Shown one piece after another: positions 38,832 to 50,567 of a DNA stretch of 64,000 nt (positions are counted from its first letter, which is position 1; each line of letters opens with the position of its first letter). The DNA comes from Microthyrium microscopicum (lineage: Eukaryota > Ascomycota > Dothideomycetes > Microthyriales > Microthyriaceae): assembly GCA_010405405.1 (NCBI GenBank), contig MU004239.1, positions 1,318,722-1,382,721 of the forward strand, read 5' to 3'. Made by a program: the position numbers and the translations under genes. The notes beneath the pieces were generated by a model, which was given only the letters and a program-made list of their open reading frames with translations, made no database searches and was not told the DNA's origin.

Positions 38832-41800
38832 GGATCCCGTGAGATGGAGGACTCTCAGCCTCACTATTTCATGATCCATCTAGCCGAAGTGGATCATCAC
38901 ACAGAGACATCCTCTCTATTCACGTTTATACGCAGCGACTGTTTCACGAAGAGATTCCTAGAAGACCACTCCGATAAAGTTAAAGATCGGCAGGCTTCGT
39001 CGAGATTGCGATTGCAGGTCTATGATAGCATTACAGCGGGTGGCGCCGAAGGTTACATTTGTTGAGCGCGCAGTCAAGTCCATTTTGGACCACCCCCGAT
39101 TCAAGTCCACTTGGCGCTCGAAGAGGTTTATGAGGAAGTCCTCCTTCTTTGCGACTGAGCACGGATACTTTTGACTATTCAACGCTTGCTATAGCATTTT
39201 GCGCTGAAAAGCCATATCATTTGCGAATTGTAACGATGGACACGGATTACGAGTAGATATTATGTACTATAGTTTTTAACCCCAATACTGCAAGACCATT
39301 TACGTGTTTCAACTCAGAATAACCCCTAAAACCATTAAATTGTTTGAAACTCTCAACTATTACATGAATAAACGTGGCTAATGGACCACCTCCAGCCTCA
39401 CACGGGGTAAGAACATTGGCCAGCAGACCCACTATCGGATACGGCCGACAAGGTGAAGCGAGGCTCCAGACAGGTTCGTAAGAGTAGCAGGAGTGGTCAC
39501 CCCAGGCTAAGTGATACTGAAGCCAGACGTCTCATAATTTCATGAATGCAGGCAATTACATCACAAATTCTGTCCCGGCGCCTTGCGCCAATGATTACAA
39601 TAATGAATATAGAATCATTACTAGTTCCACCGCTCATCCTACGCGGGAAGCTCTGCGAGAAGCGCATATACCACGTTGTCTGGTTCCCGAAATACTGCAG
39701 AACGCGGCATGGAAGGTTAGGAAGAACAAAAGATATCTGCACAAGCAGCATAACTCAACGCCTCAGAGCCAGTATCAACTGCTTGAAAGGTACACCCGCA
39801 ACAGCTCCCGCCCTTGCCACAATACGTTTCGTGGTTTCGAACTCAAAATGCAATTACTTCATGCAGGTCTACAATTGTCCTATGTGAAAGATACTGCAGG
39901 TCGTAGTAGTATTGGCCTCGACCATTACCACTCCAGATGTGGCTAAAAGCTCAATATCCCCACGCCACCCACGCCGTGCGCTATCCGCCTGCCATTTCTG
40001 ACAAGCCTTTACGTATCTTCCCCTCCCATAACGCCGTCCCACATGCCTCTTCAATAGTTGTGTCTTTATGTATGTCACATTGAAGTCGTAGCAAGCAATA
40101 GTTCTACCATCGGATAACAGGTTCAACCGGCGGCTTCCATCAAGTCCGCCTGGCCAACGCATTTGACCGGGTAGGCCTCAAATTAACAGCAGAAGAACAC
40201 GGTATCTTCACCGAAGCTTCAATGTTCAAATCAAGTCTCAAGAGTGGGAGTGGGATACCTCCAACCTGACTTGGTGCAGCCATTGGACCTTTGAATTTCA
40301 CAACTCCTACCAATGCAACCGTTCCAACCACTCCAACCACAGTCCACTATACCCCTTGCACCATGTTGAAGTTTACACTAATGCCAGTCTCAGAACAAAA
40401 TCCATGAGAGGCTACCTGAACGACCGTTACTCATAATTCGTTTTGCAAGTCGTCATTTAGAAGCGGGTATTGCCGACTAGTCAATTCCGAATACAGCCAT
40501 CTCATTCAGGATGCAGAAAAAATGAATACAAGCTCGTGGCAGCAGAAGACTTGTCAAGCAGGGTCATTGCATGATCATCCTTCAAGACGAATAGGTACGC
40601 CGCATTGATGAACGCTTCCACTACCAACCTGGCCCGGTATACACAAGTTCCTTCTTTCGCTTTGGCATACTTGTAACCTCCGCGAAGGTGCATTGCATCA
40701 TCTGAACCATCTTTGCTTTCTCTCCTTCCATAAGAAGCAAATGAGTTCATCCGAGGATGGGATTGACGAGATGAGCGTTTGTGCCTTGCCATTTCTCTGC
40801 CATCATCTGCTACCTCATGAACACTCCATGTCGTTTTGCCGAGTTGTTGCCGCTTGCTTGCGGCACTAAGACCTATACGGGGAGCATCAAGCACACGAAA
40901 AACGAATTCTATATGAAGGTGCATGATCTACTTTGCAACTTTTACTAGTCTAGCCAGGGTGGAACAGCTCATTCGACACAAGCGAAGTCACTGGTTAGTT
41001 GGCAGAGAAGTAGGATGCTGCTAGTGCTCTCCTGTGAACTACTCAATGTTCCATCAAGCTGGAATACAAGGGCCAATTTCAGACGTATGCCGTGGTCGTG
41101 GTAGGAGATAACTATAAAAAAAACGGCGACTATGACCATTGATTACCTAGGTATGGTAGGATCTAGTCCAATAGAACCAGTTGGATTTCTAAATTGAAGC
41201 CGAAAATCCGCTCAAAAATGACTGTGACAGTACCAGTAATCATTATCTAGAGTCATGATTGTATGGCTTCGGCGGAGCATTGATGACAACTAGAAACGTG
41301 CCCTTGATAGACGAGTCCAGCCTACGAAGTAGTGGAAAAACAAAGTTAGTTCAACGGCAAGAAAACAGGCACAACTCCCAAAATCGATTTTGTAAAGCCC
41401 CTCAGATTCCACCCTCGCTAGAGTCTCCTTCTATATTGCTTTACTACTCGCCTTGGGGGCTGGTAAACATCCGATAGTCGACCTTGGGAGGATCAGTCGC
41501 TTAACTCTCGCTGCTGCTCATTGACCCATGTCCTATTGCAATGTCGCTATACAGATCACTCACCAGGAAGTATACATTTTCACCTTGGTTCGTGGGAGAA
41601 ATGGGCTCATAGACACTTGGCTAAGTCGCTGGAGATGCACAGATCTTCGCTAATTGGATTATTTCTCACAAGTGATGATGGGTGGGAGAGCGGGAAAGTT
41701 CCCATTCCGCCCGCAGTGGAAGGATTAATCCCTACATCGTATTAAGTAAACTATTCTTGCAGATGAAGTGCAGGGCTGAGGATATAGCCGCACTCCCCGA

Positions 41801-44199
41801 TAGATCATATCTGCGGAGAAGAAGGAGGGGAAGCAAAATCATGGTGGAGCATACATATCACTTGTCGTCAATATAAGACTCTACTCATGGCAATTATTAG
41901 CGCGATAGATCTCATATTTTAAAGTTATGTAAATCAGGCGTGCCGCCCAAGGAATAGATAGAGAGGAAGTAATAAGAGATACCGTACCATCCGCGTGGGA
42001 CGATGTCAAAGACAACCTCTGAGTAGTGTAAATTATTTCTAGCCTTATGGCAAGGTTCTCTGCATCATGTCCAAGGTTCTAGACATCAAGGCAGTAATAA
42101 TCCTTCCAACAACAAATACCATGTCCCTGTTCTACCCACGAGGAAAATATACTTGAAAGACTACGGGTGCAGAGCCCCTTCAAGCATTATCTCTCTCTCA
42201 TCTAAATGCAGAATCGGAAAATGTAATTCCCCGATTGGGCAAATACTATGAAATAAGTTTTTGCAGGACCGTCTGATTGACCTTTAGCGAGCATTAGTGA
42301 TAGATACTGTTTGACAGGCAAGAAGACGAAAAATTCCTAGCTCGGGCAGGGCGCCTTACTGTCTCGGGGCATTACCAAATGTAGAGATTGCCTTGTCTTT
42401 GAACAATCATGAAAGGTTTCAATTCCAACTTGTACCTAGAATATGGAATGGCATTGCGCTGTCACATAATTTAGGGTTATCAAACCATGCAACTGAATGG
42501 ATTATGGAACATTTCATGGCTGTTTTGACATCACGTCAGGGATAGATATCACATTAGGTAGGTATCTGACCTAATAATGTGATTGCACCAAAGTTTTGGT
42601 CCCTTCAGCTGTTCATCTCTTCCTGTCTTAATCTTTCTCTAGACAGGCTACAGATTCCAACCTACGTAGACATTTAATCAGAGGTGAGACAGTAAAAGAG
42701 ATATCGAGCCTATCAAAAACCTTTGCCTGCAACATCCTAGCATCACGATGGATACCCCTGGTCACTCAGAGATGCATCTACTGGTCACAACAGGTACCTG
42801 TGCCTGTCCCTTGGGCCTTGGCCCTGGTGCAAATCGAGCGGGTTCTTGTCGAGAAACTAGATTTCGACAACGGCCAGTCACTGGAGTCGTTCAGCAGCGT
42901 CACTAATGCCAAGGCGGCAACAAGATACCCTTCTCGAAGGAAACCTCTATAGAATGGTTTGCAAACTTTGTTCAGAGACATCACGTCTTTTCTCATGCCT
43001 ACAACCACGAATCGCGTTCGATGCCGAAGACCCCAGCGTCTGGCCTCATCAATGGGCAAGCTCTACTGATTATGGCTGCTCGTGCTTGAGCATTGCCATC
43101 ACTGAGCCGGTGTGTGACTTCTACTATAACTTGTTGACATAGTGGAGTCTGGAACCCATTGATCATAGTATCATCGTACGCGTAGATTCCGGGGTCAAAT
43201 CTTCTCGCGGATCGCGGCTGTGGACCAGGGCCCCATGAAGGCTGGTGTCGGCTGCTGGCGGGATGAGGCGACGGAGGCTTCCCCCTTTTCCTGTTGGGTC
43301 AGGCCGCAGGCGAGATTGGCCATGTCTCAACATAGCCAAGCGAGCTGGAAAAGATGATATAACCAGGTTTGGTTCTAGGTACTATGGATCAATGGTAGTC
43401 GATTATCAGCATGCAAAGTCAAGGTGAGGTTGGTAGTTATGAAGTTAGCTTTATGTTCTTAAGACTTTGACATTCAAGAAGTTCTTTTTCTGCTCTTTGA
43501 CAGCGGCAAAAGTAAACCTTCTCAGGGGGCTTGTAGCATTTCAATGGGGGTCATACAATTTCAAACTACATGGGTTTTCCTAAGTGTGGTTAGCGCCTCA
43601 AGCCGTCTTCCTTCCCGATTGTTGTCGAATGATGTCTGGTCAATTCTTGTCATCTTGTGGCACGTTGGGACTCTTCATGGACACGCTAGCCACCGGGGAA
43701 GCTGTGATGAAAAGCCTCCTGGGGATATGTGAACCTATGAGCATAAGAGTGTGAGAGGTTCTGCGGAGGCACGAAGAAATCTCCGGCAGAAATTGTGATA
43801 TTGTGGATTCATGTTAGTAATGCTGCTAGCAGAGCCAGGGCCCAGGCAGCTGGGAATGGACGTTCCTTGCTAGCAGCTGAAAATTCCTTTTCGTTCCGAA
43901 CCTCTGATGAGCCTTATGCCTTTTTGGCCGTTTGAAGTTTTGAACCATCATGCGAAAATGAGCACGAAATGGATTGGACATCTGTAGTATGACGCTAAAT
44001 GAATTTCAGATATAACCTGGAATAATGGTGACCGTTCAAAGGTCTTTCGAAAGCATTGCGCTACCATCCCACCGTAACGACAGACTAACTTTCCTGATTT
44101 CGATCGCTCAACGCGCGCTCCAGCTGCAAAGGCTGACGTTGGCTAAGTAGCTGACGTCGCCTGACGAATCATCGTCTTCTTCTTGCCCTGACACCCTCA
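38832..44199. other. Gene-poor 5.4-kb interval
   Basis: No convincing gene. Open frames up to 140 codons exist on the minus strand at 39,869-40,924 (listed separately). The rest has only short overlapping frames. Composition is normal. It ends at the inverted repeat of the transposon at 44,202. Confidence 0.4.
39869..40924 (-). pseudogene. Possible decayed or intron-bearing gene
   Basis: Three neighbouring minus-strand frames (40924-40502, 140 codons from ATG; 40340-40140; 40162-39869, 97 codons from ATG) lie head to tail and the last two overlap. Their translations look protein-like in parts (GGYKYAKAKEGTCVYRARLV; VGRRYGRGRYVKACQKW) but match nothing I know. It may be an unrecognised gene with introns, a broken gene, or chance. 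Confidence 0.2.
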
Positions 44200-44201
44200 T
44201 A

Positions 44202-44278
44202 CCTCTGCTGCGCGTTCTGTGCTACACAGGGCATAAATCTGGCCTGTTGATTCAGCTATAGATCTAGGATCCTAATTA
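44202..44278 (+). repeat. Left terminal inverted repeat of the Tc1-type element
   Basis: Starts CCTCTGCTGCGCGTTC and matches the reverse complement of 47480-47556 with about three or four mismatches. It is GC-balanced and keeps many CA and TG steps, unlike the adjoining interior. Confidence 0.9.
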
Positions 44279-44399
44279 GGGGAGACCCTAAACTATAGGA
44301 GTATACTACAGTACAAATTTATATAGTAGCATATTTAGCAGTTCTATATATTACTATAAATAATATATCTTAACATCTAACTTTATAATATTCTTAGTA

Positions 44400-45430
44400 T
44401 TATTTAAATCCTTAGATCTTACTCATTTTAACTAATCTCGTTATAGCGTCTCTTTTTATAATAAATTTAGGTAAGCATCTTAATAAATTTAAACGCTATT
44501 AAGTACAAGATATAATTCTTATAGAGTACTCTCGTCGTAAGATTATTAGCGCCCTTAAATGCTCTTAAGAAATTATTAGTTATTAGCGTAGAAAGCTTAA
44601 AATAACTAGTTCCTTTAATACTATTAGAGTTATTTAACAGTAGCCCTTAATTAATTCTTTAAAAACAATCATATTAGTAGAATATCTAATATTAAAGCCT
44701 AATTCTACTTAATTCAAGATAGCAGACTACCTAATGGATATCTTTAACGTTAAAGTAAGCTATAATATAGTATACTAAGCGCTAAAGCGCATAAAATAGA
44801 CTAAAAAGAGAGTAAGAAGTTACTATTATTATTATAGCTTTACTTAATTAATTCTTATCGTATTAACTTTAAAATAGTATTATAATATTACTATTTAACG
44901 GTTCTTATATCTTTATTAAGAATTCTATATAAAAATGAATAATTACTATCTAGATTAAATTGTTTATATTAATAAATATAGCATAGGGATAGGCTTATTA
45001 GCCCATAGAATAGGATAGAGCCTAAAGGACATAGAATACGCTATATTTTTACTACTTTAGAGCTCTAAGAAGTAGAATATACTACTAGCATATACTATAT
45101 AAGGAATTTTAGTAGTGAATCTATATTAATACAATACAGATAGTAAGGGATTTACCTACTAGTATAAATATAACCTAATTCTAGAGTGTTCTACTTTCCT
45201 TACCTTAAGGAATTTCGTTATTATAATAGATAATACGTAGTTCTATTAGGCTACAAATCTAAAGCCTCTTTTTAAGAGTTGTAGCATTTAATTAGAGTTT
45301 TTACTACCTTATAGCCCTAATTTTAATTCTATTAAGTAATTATTTAGTAATTTAAAGAAGTAGATTAGATTAAATAATAGGCATTATGAATAGAGATAAT
45401 AGGAAAAGTAGCCATTCAAGGAATATCTAC
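44400..45430 (+). pseudogene. Tc1/mariner transposase remnant
   Basis: Read on plus, an N-terminal helix-turn-helix-like part (ALKCS.EIISY, KLK.LVP) precedes the DDE domain with the IIIDNT and PYSPNFNSI landmarks. Multiple TAG/TAA codons occupy positions expected for Gln/Trp, the usual product of RIP. The catalytic third acid is substituted. Not functional. Confidence 0.7.
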
Positions 45431-45529
45431 GTTTAGGCTTAAGAAAGCTTAATACTAGCTAACAAGCTATAAAACACTTCTATAAAAGTAAATTTAACAT
45501 CTAGAATAACTAGATAACTATTTTATTTA

Positions 45530-47100
45530 ATTTAACTCTCTTCTACGCGTCTTTTGCTATTCTTTTTAGCCTTATCATGCCATTCTTTAATCTAAATAAT
45601 AAAATACTTAATAGCGTTAATCTTAATGTTAGGGTTAACGTTAGTAAAGACCCTAATATCTTCCTTTATAGCTACTTTACTAATTCTTAAGTACTTACTT
45701 TAACAAATATTTAAAATTAACTTTATCTACTTAAACTAAGATATTTTAATATCTAAATAATTAGACAACCACTCCTTAAATATTATTAGCTCTTTATTTA
45801 AGTTAAAAATAATCAAATCTAAGGCTACTAGTAGTGAAGGGCTACTAGTAGGAATTTTAACGTTAGAGGTTATCATAGTGTCTACTATTAGTACTCTACT
45901 ACTAGTAGCTATAGCAGCCTAAATATTTGCTAATATAAAGCTAAAATATAGGTTATTACCATTAAAGTGCCCTAAATTATTAAAATTGTTCTTATCTCTA
46001 CTATTACGCTTATCTTTAGAATAAGCATTCTTATTAAACCTTTTACTAGTAGTAGAGCTAAAGATATCTATTAGAATTTTATTTAGAGGCCATAGATTAA
46101 AGAACTCATAAAGGGCCATTAGTCTAATAATCTTACTCTAGTAGCGTAGTACTAAAGGTTAAATTATTAAGTATTTCTTACTTATTCTAAGGATATAGTA
46201 ATGCTCTTTAATCTTTAAAGAGAGATATAACTCTTTATAGTAGCCATATTTATTAGAAAGAGTAGCATAAGTGTTAGTATAATTATGGGTTCAATTCTCT
46301 TTAATAATAACATTAATCTAAGTAGTATTTATATTTTTCTATTATTTCTAGAGTTCTTTTACTATCCCTAAAGTTTAAGGTACTTTATTAGCTTTATTAA
46401 CAGTCTATAATATCTCCTACTCTAGCGTTACTAGTTTAGCTATTTTAGAAGAGATATTAATATAAAATTAAAAACGTTTATTAATCTTCACTAGCTAATA
46501 TTTAATATTAGACTCCTCTTTATTAAACGCAAACAATATTATAGGATCTTTAGCAGTTTTATTAATAGGAAGCTAAAGATAGGTCTAAATTAACGTTATA
46601 AAGCTTATTAAATAACATTATTCTCTAGCTTAAGAAGCTTTCTATTAAAGAGCTTCTTTCTAACTATTAAAGAGGGTAGTATATACTTCTATAGTAGTTT
46701 TATTTAGTTGTACCTTATTCTCTCCCTTCTTAATATTATATTTAACTATCTTATAGTAAATAATTAATACTATATCTCCATCGATTTAAATTAGCGCCTT
46801 TAAACTACCCCCTAGTTATAATAGTAGCGCTAGGATTTAAGATTTAGATAACTTATTAAATCTAGGCTATCAAGATCTCTAGCTAGCGTTTACTCTATTA
46901 TCTATCTCTTTAACATAGCTTATAGAAGAGCTAGGGATCGCTATTAAAGGGCTAGGAATTACTATTAAAGAGCTTAGATTTTAGCTCTATATCTAGCTTT
47001 TAGCAGATATCTAGAAGCTACGGAGATCTCTAGATACTATAGGAGCCGTTCTTAGAATAATAGCAGTATTTTAGCTTATTTTACCTATAATTTAGGTAGG
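45530..47100 (-). pseudogene. Second, opposite-strand frame inside the Tc1-type element
   Basis: On the minus strand one frame can be followed for at least 46,119 to 45,530, interrupted only by TAG/TAA codons. Protein-like stretches are IIFKEWLSNYLDIKIS, YLRISKVAIKEDIRVF and IKYFIIxIKEWHDKAKKNSK. The only long uninterrupted piece is 45919-46119 (66 codons, MALYEFFNLWPLNKIL). I do not recognise a family. Upstream, up to about 47.1 kb, similar but more broken coding-like sequence continues. It could be an accessory ORF of the transposon or a separate insertion within it. Confidence 0.4.
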
Positions 47101-47479
47101 TATATCCACTATTATTTTAGGTATTAATATTCTAGTCTTTTTTTTATAGGAAGGGCGTTAAGTAGTAATAGGGTTAAGATCCACTAATAAGGGTCATTTA
47201 TTTAACTATTTATCCAGCATAATTACTAGGAATAATAACGATAAGGCTATTTACTAATAATTTAATAAGAATCTAGCTCTTTTAGGCTTTTAAATAGTAT
47301 AAAGATTAATTAATTATAAGGTATCCTTAGTAAGGAATTCCTACTCTAAAATCTACATTTTTAGCCTATCTTTAGATTACTAGGGAGTACTATAAAACTA
47401 GCATTGCTTTATAGCTACTAATAGTCTAATTACATACAAATCTATATACTAACGTACTCCTTAATCCTATCCTACGATC

Positions 47480-47556
47480 CAATTAGATTCCTAGATCTAT
47501 AGCTGAATCAATAGGCCAGATTTATGCCCTGTGTAGCACAGAACGCGCAGCAGAGG
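47480..47556 (-). repeat. Right terminal inverted repeat of the Tc1-type element
   Basis: Reverse-complement partner of 44202-44278, followed by TA at 47557-47558. Like the left copy it is not AT-converted. Confidence 0.9.
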
Positions 47557-47558
47557 TA

Positions 47559-50500
47559 CCTTGATCTAAAGAGCTGCGCAATTGATAACACTGGAAAGAT
47601 GAAGCATCATTGTGATTGGCACACCATTACCCCCGATCTAGATAGCATCTTTCCTCCTGATCAGCTAGCTGGACTGTTGCTTCGCTTACCTGGTCGCCTG
47701 AAGTTACTTATAGGTCATAGATCGGGAGTATTGACAGCTCGACTCCCACGCAAAGAAACCCAACGACTTACCCAGGTACTAAGCTAAACGACCGAGCCTG
47801 GATATTGGGAATGGCTCCTCAGTCCTCACATGACACCACATCTTCAATTATCGCCATGAACTTGAATTTACTGAGTCTAGTTTTTCTGGGGACCAGCGCC
47901 ATTCTCCTTGTTCTGCCACCAGTTATCGAAGGTTTGTGATAGAATACTACAGTCTACCAGCCAAAGATATACATAGTGTGCCGCACGTGCATTGTGCATT
48001 CGAATGATCTAATGAGCAAATCACGAATATCCATTTAGTCAAGGCGAAGGTCTCAGGCCTTTTCTCGAATCTTGAGCAGTCAAGAGAACAAATGACACCA
48101 TCCAGTTCGATTGTGTGGGTTTCTGGGGAATCTCCGCATTTCTGGTAGGTCTTGCAGCATCCGAATAATGCATCTCGCTCAACGTGCTGGTCACCGCTGT
48201 TGGTGTGAAGGTGCATCCCGCTTGCAGCAGGACGGTGGAGCATAGCTAAGTAAATTGACTAACTTAATCCTTGCCAGTAAGTAGTGCTACCTTGATGGGC
48301 TCCCGATTCCCAAATAGCTGGGAAACCAAGATACCAGTGGGTGCTCCTCTTTCTTGCATTCGTCATAAGGCACTCATACATGACAAGCCAAGACAAAGTC
48401 CACTCGAGCTTTCGCACCGTGATATGTCTCAGCAGACCACTAGCAATCCTCTGTAATAATTGCAGACTGTTGTGCGACTGATCTCATGGTAAATACCAAG
48501 TAAAGAAAATGGAATTAGCGGTGAGAAGTTTTGGTTCATCGGATGCCTAACAGAATACGAAGATAATTCACAAGACCTGACTTTGATGAGCGATTTTGAT
48601 CTCTTATCGTAAACATGGGGTTGCCGGCAGACCTTCCAAATGCCTATCTTTCCAAATTCCCCGTCGCGAAGTTGGTTCCTACTGACTAGGTCCTAGCCTT
48701 AAATCTGCCTTCAACAAGCTTCCGCGTTCTTAGATAAGTACTTAAATTGTATAAATCTGACAGATCAAATGAAGCCTTCGGCCATTTTGACAGGAGCCAT
48801 CTACTAAAGCCGTGTCTATATCCAATGGTATTCATTCTTCATGTTTACGAGTGTGATGGGAAATGCTCTAATAATTTGCTGTTTCTGTAGCCATATTCAA
48901 ATAACCTTGCAAAGAATTGCCATTCCTCAAAATTTACTGGCTTTGTAACCTAGCTTTGGTAGGCACTTTGCAAGAATAGACGATTTGAAATGTTCTCCTT
49001 AGCGAATAGCGATAAATGGTTGTCACCGTGGTTTACAGGATCGCTTCTAAAACTTCCATCGTATTGGGTTGTGTGCTTGACTTTACAAGTTCTTAGGAGC
49101 CAAATATCTTGAGCAGATCGCACAAAAGTAGTATATGGAGAATGGCGCATGCAAGGCACTTTACCTACTCGACAAAGCAGCATTAAAGAAACTGCTGGCC
49201 TTACATTCATAAGTGCTCATGACTAAGCCAAGGGTTATATCACTCTGTCTTTGATAATTTATGCTCTTGCGTCCTCCTGAGTCCTCCCCATGGAAATATT
49301 TGCTGTAAGACACCTAGCAAACAATATCTTATGATCAGAATCTCATCGAACTGAATGCTTAATTAGTTTGTCAAAGTACTATCTATAATCTCTGCATTCC
49401 TTGCCCTTCCCACCAAGCGATACGCAATCGTCCTGAAATGTCGAAAGATAAACCATACTTCATGCTGTAACTTAACTGGTAATATCTCAACTATCATGTT
49501 TAGCTTCACTTCAGAGTAATTACTTTGAGCCTTTCATGTTGATTGATATTTGGCAAGAAATGATCGATAGCGAGTCGGATGTCACTCTGCCGAATACAAT
49601 GAAGGAGAAGTTCACCTACGCAATGACCATGTGAGACTACAACATACAGGGGATAAGTCCTGATTACTTTTGACGCCGTGGTCACAGAGCCCTCATAATA
49701 GTACGCGTTGCAAGAATTGAATGCCTTTTGCGAGAATGATTGCATCTGACAACGAAGCGTGACTCATGTTAGACATCGCAGTGAGTTAGAGGACGCGAAC
49801 CATTTTGCTCATCCTTTTGACGGTAATAAACACATGGTTTCGAGAGTCTATCGCACCACGAGGCTCGTTTCCGAACTGATATCTGCAACTATAGAACCTT
49901 CCTGCTTCTACTGGACTGACGAGACAGTTGGAGGTATTGACTTGACTGATATTTTACGTCACGAATGCTCATATATCCCAGAACTAAGAGATTTGCGCAT
50001 CAGTCTCACAAATAGTTCCTCCATAGACTCAAATGGTTACCTGGTGGATGACTCTATTTTGTGAACTACAAGCCATGTATCAGCATTGCAAATTCTATAC
50101 GAGATGTGATTAGAAAGAAAAGCAGACGTCGCTGCAAGTGACGATATGTCGTTGAAATAGAGTTATAACATGTGCGGCTATTGCCACGAGGAGAAGGCCC
50201 GGCAACCGCGTGTGCTCTAAGGCTCCTTCCAACGTGGGCCACGGAGCAGGCTGTTCGAGGCAAGAGCAGACCACACGCCTAGAAGGAAGGAGGATCCTCG
50301 ATAAAAGTCCACTCAGGCTCAACAGCCTGAGTGGAGAGGTACATGAACCGGGAGTCATGTTTCATTTGAGGAGCCATTCTAACAGAAAGCTGATGAAAGA
50401 GAAGAGCGGTTGGCCAAAGGGTTGGGAACAATAAGGCTGTGGGAGGAAGTCTCAACCAGTCAAATCGAATGCATGGATCAGTAGCGTCATAGATTGGCCA

Positions 50501-50567
50501 ATCAAAGCTCAGTATTGCCTGTAAGGCTGTTCAAATGCGACCTATATGATCCAGTGATTCCAGTCCT
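47559..50567. other. Gene-poor 3-kb interval
   Basis: No convincing gene. A frame at 49759-50064 (101 codons) has no family resemblance. 50.18-50.34 kb is a small GC-rich patch with a perfect hairpin (50308-50335). Otherwise ordinary sequence. Confidence 0.4.
50308..50335. repeat. Perfect 12-bp hairpin
   Basis: Arms TCCACTCAGGCT (50308-50319) and AGCCTGAGTGGA (50324-50335) are exact reverse complements around a 4-nt loop CAAC. There is no T-run after it and no adjacent gene, so a role is unknown. Confidence 0.8.

Larger units (their letters stand above)
44202..47556 (+). mobile_element. Tc1/mariner-type DNA transposon, RIP-decayed inside
   Basis: The 3355-bp element has 77-bp terminal inverted repeats (44202-44278 and 47480-47556) and is flanked by TA on both sides (44200-44201, 47557-47558), the target of this superfamily. 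The plus strand from about 44.4 to 45.43 kb encodes a transposase. Near 45,219-45,255 is the second-Asp block (IIIDNT..FY, compare 'VLDNASFH'); near 45,301-45,360 is PYSPNFNSIK, compare 'PYSPDFNPIE' with the third acid. The last acid is changed to Lys and many TAG/TAA codons interrupt the frame, so it is dead. The remaining ~2 kb carries a second frame on the opposite strand, which makes the element unusually long for its class. Decay is of C-to-T type and very dense inside, absent from the ends. Confidence 0.85.

Noticed and set aside
47524-47787. 87-codon plus-strand frame starting inside the right inverted repeat
   Set aside because: Its start lies within transposon-end sequence, it has no family resemblance and no splice context.
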